The position numbers and the translations under genes are program-made. Under the pieces are notes generated by a model that was given only the letters and a program-made list of their open reading frames with translations, did not search any database and was not told the DNA's origin. Positions 20,571-30,368 of a stretch of DNA of 64,000 nt are shown one piece after another. The stretch comes from Streptomyces halstedii (GTDB lineage Bacteria > Actinomycetota > Actinomycetes > Streptomycetales > Streptomycetaceae): positions 1 through 64,000 of the forward strand of contig JOAZ01000010.1 in assembly GCA_000720535.1 (NCBI GenBank), given 5' to 3'. The first letter of the stretch is position 1, and every line of letters begins with the position of its first letter.

Positions 20571-21233
20571 TCAGCCGTAGGTGTCCCCGGGACCGCGGCT
20601 CCCAGGGGCGCGCAGCGGGCCGAAACCCCGCTGCGGGCCTCCCGGACCCATCACCTTGATCATCCGTACCGTGCCGTGGCCCAGATCGGTGTTCAGCCGC
20701 GCCACCAGCTGCGGCGCCAGCAGCCGGAGCTGCGTCGCCCACGCCGTGGAATCGCAGCGCACCGTGAGAACCCGCTCCCGCGGATCGTCGTCGTACCGCA
20801 GCGGCACGCAGTGTTTGGCCAGATCGTCACCCACGATCTGCGGCCAGCGGCCCATCACACCGCCCACCGCGGCCGGCGTCTCCCAGCCGCGCTCGGTGAT
20901 CAGCCGGTTGATCGCCGACCCCAGCGGCAGCGGATCACGGCCGTCGGAGCGCGCCCCCGACCGCAGTCCCCCGCCCCGCCTGGCCTGCCTGCGCTGCTGC
21001 GCCGCCGTGCCCCGGGCCCGAGCCTGCTCCTTCGCCGCCCGCAGCGCGACCCGCGCCAGATCGACGCCGGACATCTCGGGCTCCTTCGCCGCCCCGCGAG
21101 CGGCACCCGATGCCACGCCCGGCGCCGGTTCGGACGGCCCGGGACGCCCGGCACCAGGCCCGGGTCCGGGTCCCGATCCGGGGCCCGTCGCGGGCTCGGA
21201 CGGCAGGCCGTCGGTCGCCGGTGATCCGCTCAC
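20571..21233 (-). CDS. DUF721 (DciA-like) protein
   Basis: A 220-aa protein with a disordered Gly/Pro/Ala-rich first 50 residues, a basic helical region ([30 protein letters not shown]) and the DUF721 domain ([78 protein letters not shown]). DUF721 includes DciA, the helicase-recruiting factor found in bacteria that lack DnaC or DnaI; both are absent from this window, and dnaB lies 40 kb away, so a helicase-loading role is likely. The GTG overlaps the recF stop (GTGA). The order recF-DUF721-gyrB is conserved in actinobacteria. Confidence 0.9.
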   Translation of the reverse strand: MSGSPATDGLPSEPATGPGSGPGPGPGAGRPGPSEPAPGVASGAARGAAKEPEMSGVDLARVALRAAKEQARARGTAAQQRRQARRGGGLRSGARSDGRDPLPLGSAINRLITERGWETPAAVGGVMGRWPQIVGDDLAKHCVPLRYDDDPRERVLTVRCDSTAWATQLRLLAPQLVARLNTDLGHGTVRMIKVMGPGGPQRGFGPLRAPGSRGPGDTYG

Positions 21234-22360
21234 AGCCGCTCCACCACGCCCTCGGACACGGCGTAGCGCGCCCCCGCCAGCACCCCGGGGACGTCGTCGT
21301 CCACCGCCGCCGTCACCAGCACCTGCTCGCCGGGGGCCACCAGCTGGGCCAGCCGCTCCCGGCGCCGCGTGTCCAGCTCGGCGAACACGTCGTCCAGGAC
21401 CAGCACCGGCTCGTTGCCCTCGCCGCGCAGCAGCTCGTACGAGGCCAGCCGCAGCGCCAGCGCGTACGACCAGGACTCGCCGTGGCTCGCGTACCCCTTC
21501 GCGGGCATGCCCCGCAGCCCCAGCACCAGGTCGTCGCGGTGCGGGCCCACCAGCGTGACCCCCCGCTCGATCTCCTGCTTGCGGGCCTGGGCGAGCGCCG
21601 CCGTCACCTGCTCGTACAGCTCCTCGCGGGTACGGGAGAGCGCCATGTCCGCGCCGAGCGAGCTGCGGTACTCCAGGGCCACCGGGCCGCCGCCCGGCGC
21701 GACGTCGGCGTACGCCTTGTCGGCCAGCGGCTGGAGGGTGGCGATCAGGTCGAGCCGCTGGGCGAGCAGCTCCGCGCCGACCCGGGCCAGGTGCTGGTCC
21801 CACACGTCCAGGGTGGACAGGTCCATCGACCTGCCGCCGTGGCGGCGGGCCATCGCCGCGGACTTCAGCAGGGTGTTGCGCTGCTTCAGCACCCGCTCGT
21901 AGTCGGACCGGACCCCCGCCATCCGCGGGGAACGGGCCGTGACCAGCTCGTCGAGGAAGCGGCGGCGCTCCCCCGGGTCGCCCTTCACCAGGGCCAGGTC
22001 CTCCGGGGCGAACAGCACCGTCCTGACGATCCCCAGCACGTCACGCGGCCTGACCTGGGACGACCGGTTGATACGCGCCCGGTTGGCGCGGCCCGGGTTG
22101 AGCTCCAGCTCGATCAGCTGCGAGCGCTCGCCCTGGGTGACCGCGGCCCGGACGACGGCGCGCTCCGCGCCCATCCGTACGAGGGGGGCGTCGGACGAGA
22201 CCCGGTGGCTGCCGAGCGTCGCCAGGTAGCCGACCGCCTCGACCAGATTGGTCTTGCCCTGGCCGTTGGCCCCGACGAACACGGTGACGCCCGGGTCGAG
22301 AGGGACCTCGACCCGGGCGTACGAGCGGAAGTCGGCCAGCGAGAGATGCGTGACGTGCAT
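21230..22360 (-). CDS. recF: DNA replication and repair protein RecF
   Basis: An SMC-like ATPase that helps load RecA on gapped DNA with RecO and RecR. The 376-aa protein has Walker [14 protein letters not shown], the signature-like [15 protein letters not shown], and Walker [13 protein letters not shown] near the C-terminus. The ATG start at 22360 gives [19 protein letters not shown], typical for RecF. It is preceded by gnd (gap 51 bp) and overlaps the DUF721 gene, so the three are probably co-transcribed leftwards. Confidence 0.97.
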   Translation of the reverse strand: MHVTHLSLADFRSYARVEVPLDPGVTVFVGANGQGKTNLVEAVGYLATLGSHRVSSDAPLVRMGAERAVVRAAVTQGERSQLIELELNPGRANRARINRSSQVRPRDVLGIVRTVLFAPEDLALVKGDPGERRRFLDELVTARSPRMAGVRSDYERVLKQRNTLLKSAAMARRHGGRSMDLSTLDVWDQHLARVGAELLAQRLDLIATLQPLADKAYADVAPGGGPVALEYRSSLGADMALSRTREELYEQVTAALAQARKQEIERGVTLVGPHRDDLVLGLRGMPAKGYASHGESWSYALALRLASYELLRGEGNEPVLVLDDVFAELDTRRRERLAQLVAPGEQVLVTAAVDDDVPGVLAGARYAVSEGVVERL

Positions 22361-22411
22361 GGTCGCCGGCCTTCCGTTCCCGCTTCGTGCTGTGCTGTGT
22401 GCTGCCGCGTA

Positions 22412-23290
22412 CTACTTCTTGTTCTCCACCGCGTGGCCGCCGAACTGGTTGCGCAGTGCGGCGATCATCTTCATCTGCGGGGAGTCGTCCTGCCGCGAGG
22501 CGAAGCGCGCGAAGAGGGACGCGGTGATCGCGGGCAGCGGCACCGCGTTGTCGATGGCGGCCTCGACGGTCCACCGGCCCTCGCCGGAGTCGGCGGCGAA
22601 GCCGCGGAGCTTGTCCAGGTGCTCGTCGTCGTCCAGCGCGTTGACCGCCAGGTCGAGCAGCCAGGAACGGATGACCGTGCCCTCCTGCCAGGAGCGGAAG
22701 ACCTCGCGCACGTCCGTGACGGAGTCGACCTTCTCCAGCAGCTCCCAGCCCTCGGCGTACGCCTGCATCATGGCGTACTCGATGCCGTTGTGGACCATCT
22801 TCGCGAAGTGGCCGGCGCCGACCTTGCCCGCGTGGACCGAGCCGAAGTCGCCCTCGGGCTTCAGCGCGTCGAAGACCGGCTGGACCTTGGCGACGTTCTC
22901 GTCGGTGCCGCCGTACATCAGGGCGTAGCCGTTCTCCAGGCCCCAGACGCCACCGGAGACGCCGCAGTCGACGAAGCCGATGTCCTTGATGCCCAGCTCG
23001 ACGGCGTGCTTCTCGTCGTCGGTCCAGCGGGAGTTCCCGCCGTCCACCACGACGTCGCCCGGGGAGAGCAGCTCGGCCAGCTCGTCGACGGTGGACTGGG
23101 TCGCGGCACCGGCCGGAACCATCACCCATACGACGCGCGGGCCCTTGAGCCTGCCCACCAGCTCTTCGAGGCTGTGGACATCGGCGACGTCCGGGTTGCG
23201 GTCGTAACCGATGACGGTGTGGCCTGCGCGGCGGATGCGCTCGCGCATGTTGCCGCCCATCTTGCCGAGACCGACGAGACCGAGCTCCAT
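22412..23290 (-). CDS. gnd: 6-phosphogluconate dehydrogenase (decarboxylating), short type
   Basis: Oxidises 6-phosphogluconate to ribulose 5-phosphate with CO2 release in the pentose phosphate pathway. The 292-aa length and start MELGLVGLGKMGGNMRERIRRAGHTVIGYDRNPD place it in the short NAD-type (YqeC/GndA) class. Other family residues: VDGGNSRWTDD, GFVDCGVSGGVWGLENGYALMYGG, and the catalytic Lys in KMVHNGIEYAMMQAYAEG. It is a metabolic gene set permanently between dnaN and recF in Streptomyces. The start ATG lies about 130 bp past the dnaN stop; a hairpin lies between them. Confidence 0.93.
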   Translation of the reverse strand: MELGLVGLGKMGGNMRERIRRAGHTVIGYDRNPDVADVHSLEELVGRLKGPRVVWVMVPAGAATQSTVDELAELLSPGDVVVDGGNSRWTDDEKHAVELGIKDIGFVDCGVSGGVWGLENGYALMYGGTDENVAKVQPVFDALKPEGDFGSVHAGKVGAGHFAKMVHNGIEYAMMQAYAEGWELLEKVDSVTDVREVFRSWQEGTVIRSWLLDLAVNALDDDEHLDKLRGFAADSGEGRWTVEAAIDNAVPLPAITASLFARFASRQDDSPQMKMIAALRNQFGGHAVENKK

Positions 23291-23357
23291 CAGAGATTCC
23301 TTAAGCGTTGTGCCGATTCGTACCCGGCGCCGAGCCTACGCCCGGCCGGAGGCGGCG

Positions 23358-23391
23358 CGGTGGGCGTGCTCAGCGCTGAACACGCCCACCG
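23358..23391. terminator. Hairpin after dnaN
   Basis: Eleven-bp arms CGGTGGGCGTG/CACGCCCACCG (23358-23368, 23381-23391) about 30 bp past the dnaN stop on the minus strand. It probably ends the dnaN message before gnd. Confidence 0.7.
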
Positions 23392-23421
23392 GGGGCCGCC
23401 GTGACAGGAACGACCGCCGGG

Positions 23422-24552
23422 TCAGCCGGAGAGGCGGACCGGCATGATCAGGTACTTGTAGGCGTCGTCCGCCTCGGCGTCGACGGCCGGGCGGCCGCTG
23501 AGCAGCGCGGGCTTGGTCGACGTGGTGAAGGAGAGCTGGGCGACCGGGGAGTCGATCGCGCTGAGCCCGTCCAGCAGGAAGGTTGGGTTGAAGGCGATGG
23601 AGATGTCGTCGCCCTCCAGGACGGCGTCGACCCTTTCCACAGCCTGTGCGTCGTCGCTGGAGCCGGCTTCCAGGATCAGCACCCCCTGCTCGAAGCTCAG
23701 CCGCACCGGGGTGTTCCGCTCGGCGACGAGGGCCACGCGCTTGACGGCCTCGACGAACGGCGCCGTCTCGATGACCGCGACCGAGTTGAACTCGGTGGGG
23801 AAGAGCGTGCGGTACTTCGGCAGGTCGCCTTCGAGCAGCCGCGTCGTCGTCCGGCGCCCGGCCCCCTCGAAACCGATGAGCCCTTCGCCCGCGCCCGATC
23901 CGGACAGCGCCAGGGTGACCGTGTCACCGCTGGTGAGCGCCTTGGCGGTGTCCAGCAGCGTCTTGGCGGGCACCAGGGCGACGGCCGAGGCGTCCGCGTT
24001 CTCCGGCTTCCACAGGAACTCGCGGACCGCGAAGCGGTAGCGGTCGGTCGACGCGAGGGTGACCGTGTCGCCCTCGATCTCGATCCGGACGCCCGTGAGC
24101 ACCGGCAGGGTGTCGTCGCGGCCCGCGGCGATGGCGACCTGGGCGGCGGCGGAGGCGAAGACCTCACCGGGGACGGTGCCGGTCGCCGTCGGCATCGTCG
24201 GCAGGGCCGGGTACTCCTCCACGGGCAGGGTGTGGAGGGTGAACCGCGAGGAGCCGCAGACCACGGTGGCCCGCACCCCGTCGGTGGAGATCTCCACCGG
24301 GCGGTTGGGCAGGGCGCGGCAGATGTCGGCGAGCAGCCGGCCGGAGACCAGGACCGTGCCGTCCTCCTCGATCTCGGCGTCCACCGAGACCCTGGCCGAC
24401 ACCTCGTAGTCGAAGCTGGAGAAGCTGAGCGCTCCGTCCTCGGCCTTCAGCAGAAGGCCCGCGAGAACGGGCGCCGGCGGACGGGCCGGGAGGCTGCGGG
24501 CCACCCAGGCCACCGCCTCCGCGAGTACATCGCGCTCCACCCGGATCTTCAC
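23422..24552 (-). CDS. dnaN: DNA polymerase III beta subunit (sliding clamp)
   Basis: The ring-shaped processivity clamp of the replicative polymerase, 376 aa with three similar clamp domains. The start MKIRVERDVLAEAVAWVARSLPARPPAPVLAGLLL and the C-terminal end KYLIMPVRLSG (which forms the protein-binding pocket) are typical. GTG at 24552 is chosen because the reading frame upstream (to 24657) is Arg-rich non-protein sequence belonging to oriC. It is transcribed away from oriC on the minus strand, like dnaA, from the far side of the origin. Confidence 0.97.
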   Translation of the reverse strand: MKIRVERDVLAEAVAWVARSLPARPPAPVLAGLLLKAEDGALSFSSFDYEVSARVSVDAEIEEDGTVLVSGRLLADICRALPNRPVEISTDGVRATVVCGSSRFTLHTLPVEEYPALPTMPTATGTVPGEVFASAAAQVAIAAGRDDTLPVLTGVRIEIEGDTVTLASTDRYRFAVREFLWKPENADASAVALVPAKTLLDTAKALTSGDTVTLALSGSGAGEGLIGFEGAGRRTTTRLLEGDLPKYRTLFPTEFNSVAVIETAPFVEAVKRVALVAERNTPVRLSFEQGVLILEAGSSDDAQAVERVDAVLEGDDISIAFNPTFLLDGLSAIDSPVAQLSFTTSTKPALLSGRPAVDAEADDAYKYLIMPVRLSG

Positions 24553-25426
24553 CGGAACCGCCTCCTGCTGTTGCTCGCTCGCCCTGCTGGCCTTCGTCGT
24601 CTGACGGGGCTCCCTGCCGAAGGGCCGGGGAGACCACCGGGGTCCAGTCTGACGCACGGCACCGACACTCGTCGCTGCTCGGGGTCAAGTCGCGACAAGA
24701 GGCTCGTGGCGCTCCACGGCCGAGTTGTGCACAGGCCCCACTTCGAAGCGGATTCCTGGCTAACTCTGAGTGGTAGTAGTAGTAGGCCCTGTGGAAACCG
24801 TGGATAACGGTGTTTGCGCAGGTCAGTCGCGGTTTTTTGTCCACCGTGCCTGTGGGCGGAACCGGTGGACAACTAGGCGTCTCTGTGGACACGCGAAAGT
24901 TCTGCACACCCGATGCACAGGCGGGGCGTACTTCTCCCCAGGGCTGTCCCCAGCTTTACCCACGTTCCCCACAGCTCAATCGCCGGTCTTGGTGTGACGC
25001 CTTTCACTCTCGACGGTGAAAGCGGGTGTCGGGTTGCCGAACAGTGGACAGGCCTGTGGGGAACCTGCGGAAACCTGGGGACAACAGCGGTTTGCCTGTG
25101 GGCCGACGGTGGACAACCGAGGCGGGCCTCTGTGGAGCCGGAGTCTGTCCACAGGTTGTGGATCACTGTTGACCACAAATCCCCAGGCACATGACCTGGC
25201 CTGATGGAGTATCGGCAGCGCGCCCTGTGGACGCAATATGGACAACTTCCCGGTCCCCAGGCTGTGGACGCGGGTTTCGCCGTTTTTCTGTGGAGAAGAC
25301 GCAGGTCGCGGCAGGTATTCGAACAGGACCGGGGCCCCGAGACGGCGAAGGGCGCCCCACGAGACCTCTGCACACGGTCCTCGCGGGGCGCCCTCGGCGC
25401 GGTGTACGGCCTGTCCGGCGCTGCCG
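24553..25426. other. oriC: Chromosomal replication origin oriC
   Basis: The dnaN-dnaA gap of 874 bp is crowded with DnaA-box-like 9-mers. I count at least 16: 24790, 24799, 24837, 24864, 24884, 25043, 25055, 25108, 25131, 25145, 25157, 25169, 25226, 25237, 25263 and 25289 (first bases). Most read TTGTCCAC-like on the minus strand; few are the perfect TTGTCCACA, as is known for Streptomyces where many weak boxes act cooperatively. Boxes form two groups (24790-24892 and 25043-25297) separated by about 150 bp around 24893-25042 that holds only CCCCA/CCCACA half sites. A short tail to 25426 next to dnaA has none. No gene is present. Confidence 0.93.
24774..24785 (+). promoter_or_regulatory. DnaA-trio tract of oriC
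   Basis: Four TAG repeats (24774-24785) are followed by a GC-rich GCCC and then by two adjoining DnaA boxes (24790-24798 and 24799-24807). Read 3'-to-5' away from the boxes this is (GAT)x4, which matches the DnaA-trio element on which DnaA assembles to open the origin in Bacillus subtilis. This places the likely unwinding site at the dnaN-proximal end of oriC. Confidence 0.65.
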
Positions 25427-27202
25427 TCAGCCGTTCTTGATGCGGTTGGTCAGCTCGGTGACCTGGTTGTAGATGGAGCGGCGCTCGGCCATCAGCGCGC
25501 GGATCTTCCGGTCGGCGTGCATGACGGTCGTGTGGTCGCGGCCGCCGAACTGCGCGCCGATCTTGGGCAGGGAGAGGTCGGTCAGCTCCCGGCACAGGTA
25601 CATGGCGATCTGCCGGGCCGTCACCAGCACACGGCTGCGCGAGGATCCGCAGAGATCCTCCACGGTCAGCCCGAAGTAGTCGGCGGTGGACGCCATGATG
25701 GCCGGCGCCGTGATCTCGGGCGCCGTGTCCTCTCCACCCGGGATGAGGTCCTTCAGCACGATCTCGGTCAGTCCCAGATCCACCGGCTGGCGGTTGAGAC
25801 TGGCGAACGCCGTCACGCGGATGAGGGCGCCCTCCAGCTCGCGGATGTTGCGCGAGATCCGCGAGGCGATGAACTCCAGCACCTCCGGCGGCGCGTTGAG
25901 CTGCTCCTGCACCGCCTTCTTCCGCAGGATCGCGATGCGCGTCTCCAGCTCGGGCGGCTGCACATCGGTGGTGAGGCCCCACTCGAAGCGGTTGCGCAGC
26001 CGGTCCTCCAGGGTCACCAACTGCTTCGGCGGCCGGTCCGAGGACAGCACGATCTGCTTGTTGGCGTTGTGCAGCGTATTGAAGGTGTGGAAGAACTCCT
26101 CCTGCGTCGACTCCTTGCTCGCCAGGAACTGGATGTCGTCGACCAGGAGGATGTCCACGTCGCGGTACCGCTTGCGGAAGGTGTCGCCCTTGCCGTCGCG
26201 GATCGAGTTGATGAACTCGTTGGTGAACTCCTCCGAGCTCACGTACCGCACCCTGGTGCCCGGGTAGAGGCTCCGCGCGTAGTGCCCGATGGCGTGCAGC
26301 AGGTGCGTCTTGCCGAGCCCCGACTCCCCGTAGATGAACAGCGGGTTGTACGCCTTCGCGGGGGCCTCGGCCACCGCCACGGCCGCGGCGTGCGCGAAAC
26401 GGTTGGACGCGCCGATGACGAAGGTGTCGAAGAGGTACTTCGGATTGAGCCGGGCATGGGGTTCGTTCGTCCCCGGGGCCGGCGCGGACTGCGAACCGGG
26501 CGGCCCGCCCCGGCCGGGACCGCCCTGGAGGTGCGGGGGCTGCTGCTCCTGCATGTCGTGGCGGTCGCGCCCGTCGCGCTGCGGTTCGTACCCCTGGCGC
26601 TCGGGCGGCTGCGGCCGGTAGTCGTGCTGCGGCTGCTGGGGGCGCGGGCTCCCGTACGGGTCCCTGTCCTGGTAACCGCCGTGCCGGGGCTGCCAGGACA
26701 GGTCCTCCTGGGTGCGCGGCCAGGCACCGGGGCGCTGCTGGTAGTCCGGGTAGGCGGGACGCGCGGTGGGCATGCCGTCGTCGGACGGGCGGTGCCCGCC
26801 GTAACCGTCGTACACGTCGCTGTGCGGCGGCTCGTCCCGCGGCGGCGGCCCCTGGTAGTGGTGGGACTGCGGCCCCTGGGGCTGGTGCGGCTGGTGCATG
26901 GGGGGCGCCGGCGGGGAGGGGGGCTCGTTCGCGGAGTCGTCGACCGTGATCGCGATCCGGATCGGGCGGCCGCACTCACGGGTGAGCGTCTCGCTGATCA
27001 GCGGCGCGAGCCGGCCCTCCAGGACGCGCTTGCCCCACTCGTTGGGCACGGCCAGCAGCGCGGTGTCCGCCACCAGCGCGAGCGGCTGGCAGCGCTCGAT
27101 CCACTGCTTGTCCTTCGGCTCGATGCCCTGCTGCCCCTCCCCGAGGAGTTGGTCCAGCACGCGTGGCCACACTGCGGCAAGATCGGCGGGTACATCAGCC
27201 AC
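25427..27202 (-). CDS. dnaA: Chromosomal replication initiator DnaA
   Basis: The AAA+ initiator that binds DnaA boxes, melts oriC and helps load DnaB. The 591-aa protein has domain I (about 1-95, [21 protein letters not shown]), the long disordered domain II typical of Streptomyces (about 96-255, rich in Pro, Gln, Tyr, Arg and His), the AAA+ domain with Walker [16 protein letters not shown] and Walker [11 protein letters not shown], and the DNA-binding signature [18 protein letters not shown] at 27202 is chosen; the longer frame to 27310 runs through the promoter. Its own promoter carries a consensus DnaA box, so autoregulation is likely. About 380 bp separate it from the divergent rpmH. Confidence 0.98.
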   Translation of the reverse strand: MADVPADLAAVWPRVLDQLLGEGQQGIEPKDKQWIERCQPLALVADTALLAVPNEWGKRVLEGRLAPLISETLTRECGRPIRIAITVDDSANEPPSPPAPPMHQPHQPQGPQSHHYQGPPPRDEPPHSDVYDGYGGHRPSDDGMPTARPAYPDYQQRPGAWPRTQEDLSWQPRHGGYQDRDPYGSPRPQQPQHDYRPQPPERQGYEPQRDGRDRHDMQEQQPPHLQGGPGRGGPPGSQSAPAPGTNEPHARLNPKYLFDTFVIGASNRFAHAAAVAVAEAPAKAYNPLFIYGESGLGKTHLLHAIGHYARSLYPGTRVRYVSSEEFTNEFINSIRDGKGDTFRKRYRDVDILLVDDIQFLASKESTQEEFFHTFNTLHNANKQIVLSSDRPPKQLVTLEDRLRNRFEWGLTTDVQPPELETRIAILRKKAVQEQLNAPPEVLEFIASRISRNIRELEGALIRVTAFASLNRQPVDLGLTEIVLKDLIPGGEDTAPEITAPAIMASTADYFGLTVEDLCGSSRSRVLVTARQIAMYLCRELTDLSLPKIGAQFGGRDHTTVMHADRKIRALMAERRSIYNQVTELTNRIKNG

Positions 27203-27308
27203 AAGGCACGCTCTCTCGCATGTCCCACGAATATGTGGTTCTCGGGACGGGATGGGTCGGGTCGGGTGAGGCCCGGCAGGGGGGAAGGAAAGGAACCGGA
27301 GTTCAGCC

Positions 27309-27338
27309 ACGGTAGTCAGCCCGACCCGCGCGGTTCAA
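27309..27338 (-). promoter_or_regulatory. dnaA promoter
   Basis: On the minus strand TTGAAC (27338-27333) and TACCGT (27314-27309) are separated by 18 bp, a good housekeeping-sigma (HrdB) pattern, giving a leader of about 100 nt before the GTG. The DnaA box at 27343-27351 lies 4 bp upstream of the -35, where bound DnaA could repress or modulate transcription. Confidence 0.6.
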
Positions 27339-27342
27339 GTCG

Positions 27343-27351
27343 TTGTCCACA
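27343..27351 (+). promoter_or_regulatory. Perfect DnaA box upstream of dnaA
   Basis: TTGTCCACA, an exact consensus, in the dnaA-rpmH intergenic region between the divergent promoters. DnaA autoregulation through such a box is known in Streptomyces and other bacteria. Confidence 0.75.
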
Positions 27352-27385
27352 GGCTGTGTACAGAACGGGGTGGCGCGGAGCTGGT

Positions 27386-27415
27386 TTGACCGAACGGTGT
27401 GGCCGCACGTACCGT
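27386..27415 (+). promoter_or_regulatory. rpmH operon promoter
   Basis: TTGACC (27386-27391), an 18-bp spacer and TACCGT (27410-27415). The -10 and spacer length match the dnaA promoter facing the other way. The leader to rpmH is then about 160 nt; 27416-27583 holds no gene and no recognisable riboswitch. Confidence 0.6.
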
Positions 27416-27583
27416 GACGAGGTCGAGTTGTCGATGGCTGCTGCCGCCTGCCTCCGATGGGCAAAGATCACGATCTGTGATTGTGAAGCGGTGCACTAAG
27501 GCGTTTACGCGAGTTCCTCGTGGGCGCACGGTGACAGCCAGGCGATGTCCCGCCAACACACGAATCATTTCTGGAGCCCCCGA

Positions 27584-27721
27584 GTGAGCAAGCGCACCTT
27601 CCAGCCGAACAACCGTCGTCGCGCCAAGACCCACGGCTTCCGGCTGCGTATGCGTACCCGTGCCGGCCGCGCGATTCTTGCGAACCGCCGTGGCAAGGGT
27701 CGCGCCAACCTGTCCGCCTGA
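27584..27721 (+). CDS. rpmH: Ribosomal protein L34
   Basis: A 45-aa, very basic large-subunit ribosomal protein: [19 protein letters not shown] followed by [25 protein letters not shown]. The whole family consensus is present. The GTG start gives the exact family length; the weak upstream ribosome site is GGAG (27573). It begins the rpmH-rnpA-yidD-yidC-khpB-rsmG transcription unit, whose order is conserved in nearly all bacteria. Confidence 0.97.
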   Translation: MSKRTFQPNNRRRAKTHGFRLRMRTRAGRAILANRRGKGRANLSA

Positions 27722-27739
27722 TCGCGGCCAGGTCATGAC

Positions 27740-28111
27740 GTGCTGCCTACCGAGAATCGGCTGAGGCGGCGCGAGGACTTCGCGACCGCGGTACGCCGGG
27801 GACGTCGGGCCGGCCGCCCGTCGCTCGTCGTACATCTACGCAGCGGTGCTTCGGACCCGCACGTGCCGGGGGAGAGCCTTCCCCCACCGCGTGCGGGTTT
27901 CGTCGTCAGCAAGGCGGTGGGGGGAGCGGTCGTCCGCACCGCGGTGAAGCGCAGGCTTCGCCACCTGGTGCGCGATCGGCTGGCTCAGCTGCCCCCCGGT
28001 AGCCTTGTTGTCGTACGAGCGCTGCCCGGGTCGGGCGACGCCGATCACGCTCAGCTGGCCCGAGACCTGGACGCCGCTCTGGAGCGGCTGCTGGGAAGGG
28101 GCGCGCGATGA
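27740..28111 (+). CDS. rnpA: Ribonuclease P protein component
   Basis: The protein subunit of the ribozyme that matures the 5' ends of tRNAs. The 123-aa protein begins [33 protein letters not shown] and has [29 protein letters not shown]. Normally the last motif reads RNxVKRRLR (the RNR motif that contacts P RNA); here Asn is Thr, confirmed codon by codon (CGC ACC GCG). GTG start, 18 bp past the rpmH stop; its stop overlaps the yidD start (ATGA). Confidence 0.93.
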   Translation: MLPTENRLRRREDFATAVRRGRRAGRPSLVVHLRSGASDPHVPGESLPPPRAGFVVSKAVGGAVVRTAVKRRLRHLVRDRLAQLPPGSLVVVRALPGSGDADHAQLARDLDAALERLLGRGAR

Positions 28112-28467
28112 AGTACCCGCTGCTGGCTCTTATCAAGCTGTATCAGTGGACGATCAGCCCGCTTCTCGGGCCTGTCTGCCGTTACTACCCGTCGTGTTCC
28201 CACTATGGATATACGGCGATCGACCGGCACGGTGCGATCAAGGGAACGGCGCTGACCGCATGGCGCATCCTGCGTTGCAATCCGTGGTCACCCGGCGGCG
28301 TGGATCACGTACCGCCACGCAAACGTCCGCGTTGGCACGAACTGCTGCGCAGCCATGTGGGTCGCGGCAAGGGCGGGGAGTCCGCCGCCGCTGTGCCTGC
28401 CCGGGAGTCGGTGTCCGACTCCTCGAGCCCGGCCACAGAGACCTCGCCCAATGCTCAAGGAGCCTGA
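28108..28467 (+). CDS. yidD: Membrane protein insertion efficiency factor YidD
   Basis: A 119-aa protein with an N-terminal amphipathic helix and the full YidD core: [62 protein letters not shown], including the three conserved cysteines. The family assists YidC-dependent insertion; the tail beyond residue 80 is longer than the usual family end and disordered. The ATG overlaps rnpA, and yidC starts 3 bases after its stop, so translation of the three is linked. Confidence 0.95.
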   Translation: MKYPLLALIKLYQWTISPLLGPVCRYYPSCSHYGYTAIDRHGAIKGTALTAWRILRCNPWSPGGVDHVPPRKRPRWHELLRSHVGRGKGGESAAAVPARESVSDSSSPATETSPNAQGA

Positions 28468-28470
28468 TTA

Positions 28471-29739
28471 GTGGACACGATTGCCAGTCTGTTCAGCTTT
28501 ATCACCTGGCCCGTCTCGTGGGTCATCGTCCAGTTCCACAAGTTCTACGGTTGGATCTTCGGTGACGACACCGGCTGGGCCTGGGGCCTGTCCATCGTGT
28601 CCCTGGTGGTCCTGATCCGGATCTGCCTGATCCCGCTCTTCGTGAAGCAGATCAAGTCGACCCGCAACATGCAGGTGCTCCAGCCGAAGATGAAGGCGAT
28701 CCAGGAGCGCTACAAGAGCGACAAGCAGCGTCAGTCCGAAGAGATGATGAAGCTGTACAAGGAGACCGGGACCAACCCGCTCTCCTCGTGTCTTCCCATC
28801 CTGGCGCAGTCGCCGTTCTTCTTCGCCCTGTATCACGTGCTCTCGGCCATCGCCTCGGGCAAGACGATCGGTGTCATCGACCAGCCGCTGCTCGACAGCG
28901 CCCGGCAGGCACACATCTTCGGCGCTCCGCTGGCCGCGAAGTTCATGGACAGCCAGGACAAGGTCGCGGCGCTCGGCGCCTCGCTGACCGACGTCCGCGT
29001 CATCACCGCGATCATGATCGTGATGATGTCGGCCTCGCAGTTCTTCACCCAGCGCCAGCTGATGACGAAGAACGTCGACCTGACGGTCAAGACCCCGTAC
29101 ATGCAGCAGCAGAAGATGCTGATGTACGTCTTCCCCCTGATCTTCGCGGTCATGGGTATCAACTTCCCCGTCGGTGTCCTCGTCTACTGGCTGACCACCA
29201 ACGTCTGGACCATGGGTCAGCAGATGTACGTGATCAACCAGAACCCGACCCCGGGCAGCAAGGCGCAGGAGCAGTACCTGAACCGGCTGCTGAAGAGCGT
29301 GACGGCACACGGCGAGGTGCGGGGCAGGACGCGGCGCAACACCGTCAAGCGGATCGTGGCCAAGGGCCCGGACCGCAACGACCTGGAGCGGAAGTTCATC
29401 ACCGGCCTCGGCAAGCTGGGCCTCGCCGCCCAGGAGGACGGCACGGTGGAGAAGAGCGAGACGGCTCTCGCCGAGGCCGAGGGCGGCACCGCGCCGAAGC
29501 GGCAGCAGCCCAAGCGCCAGACCAAGGCGAAGCGCCAGACGGCTGTCGCCCAGTCCGGGGCGGCCAAGGAGTCGGAAGAGCCCGGAACCGGCTCCAAGAC
29601 CTCGCTGACGAAGCAGGACGCACCACAGGACGACAAGCCGAAGTCAGCGGGCAAGTCCGCTGCGTCCGGCTCCTCACGGCAAGCCAAGTCCGGACAGCGC
29701 AAGGGCCCGCAGCGGCCCAAGCACCCGTCCAAGAAGTAA
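28471..29739 (+). CDS. yidC: Membrane protein insertase YidC
   Basis: A 422-aa integral membrane chaperone that inserts proteins into the cytoplasmic membrane alone or with SecYEG. The Gram-positive form (no large periplasmic domain) is seen: first helix near residue 10-25, the conserved core [45 protein letters not shown], with the functional Arg in [10 protein letters not shown], a cytoplasmic hairpin, and helices [19 protein letters not shown] and [36 protein letters not shown]. The C-terminal 120 residues are highly basic ([16 protein letters not shown]) and probably bind ribosomes. Start is GTG at 28471. Confidence 0.96.
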   Translation: MDTIASLFSFITWPVSWVIVQFHKFYGWIFGDDTGWAWGLSIVSLVVLIRICLIPLFVKQIKSTRNMQVLQPKMKAIQERYKSDKQRQSEEMMKLYKETGTNPLSSCLPILAQSPFFFALYHVLSAIASGKTIGVIDQPLLDSARQAHIFGAPLAAKFMDSQDKVAALGASLTDVRVITAIMIVMMSASQFFTQRQLMTKNVDLTVKTPYMQQQKMLMYVFPLIFAVMGINFPVGVLVYWLTTNVWTMGQQMYVINQNPTPGSKAQEQYLNRLLKSVTAHGEVRGRTRRNTVKRIVAKGPDRNDLERKFITGLGKLGLAAQEDGTVEKSETALAEAEGGTAPKRQQPKRQTKAKRQTAVAQSGAAKESEEPGTGSKTSLTKQDAPQDDKPKSAGKSAASGSSRQAKSGQRKGPQRPKHPSKK

Positions 29740-29753
29740 GAAGGAGTCCATCC

Positions 29754-30260
29754 GTGACGGAAGCCACCACCACAGCCGCTGAGGGCAGCGACACCCTGAC
29801 CCGCCTCGAACAGGAAGGGGAGATCGCGGCCGACTACCTTGAGGGTCTGCTCGACATCGCCGACCTGGACGGCGACATCGACATGGATGTGGAGGCGGAC
29901 AGGGCCGCTGTTTCGATCATCAGCGACTCGGCGCGCGACCTGCAGAAGCTTGTGGGGCGTGACGGCGAGGTGCTGGAGGCCCTTCAGGAGCTGACGCGCC
30001 TGGCCGTTCACCGTGAGACCGGTGACCGCAGCCGCCTGATGCTGGACATCGCCGGCTTCCGCGCCAAAAAGCGTGAAGTGCTCGCCGCGCTGGGCGCCAA
30101 GGCCGCGGACGAGGTCAAGAGCTCGGGCGAGCCCGTGAAGCTGGAGCCGATGACGCCGTTCGAGCGCAAGGTCGTCCACGACGCGGTCGCCGCGGCGGGC
30201 CTGCGCAGTGAGTCCGAGGGCGAGGAGCCGCAGCGCTTCGTCGTCGTGCTTCCGGCCTGA
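29754..30260 (+). CDS. khpB: KhpB/Jag RNA-binding protein
   Basis: A 168-aa cytoplasmic RNA-binding protein. It lacks the N-terminal Jag domain but has a KH domain (DIDMDVEADRAAVSIISDSARDLQKLVGRDGEVLEALQELTRLAVHRET) and an R3H domain (MTPFERKVVHDAVAAAGLRSESEGEEPQRFVVVLPA). In other Gram-positives the family partners KhpA and affects cell size and RNA stability. GTG start 14 bp after yidC with AAGGAG in front. Confidence 0.9.
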   Translation: MTEATTTAAEGSDTLTRLEQEGEIAADYLEGLLDIADLDGDIDMDVEADRAAVSIISDSARDLQKLVGRDGEVLEALQELTRLAVHRETGDRSRLMLDIAGFRAKKREVLAALGAKAADEVKSSGEPVKLEPMTPFERKVVHDAVAAAGLRSESEGEEPQRFVVVLPA

Positions 30261-30368
30261 CCGGATCCTTGTACGCTCGGCCCCGTCTGTTCGCAGGCGG
30301 GGCCGATCTTTGTCAGCCTGTTTGTCACCACCCACAGTGCGCTAGTGCGGTACGGAAGGACGGTCCCC

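Noticed and set aside
23636-23656. TTTCCACAG inside dnaN as an extra DnaA box
   Set aside because: Single degenerate match within coding sequence.
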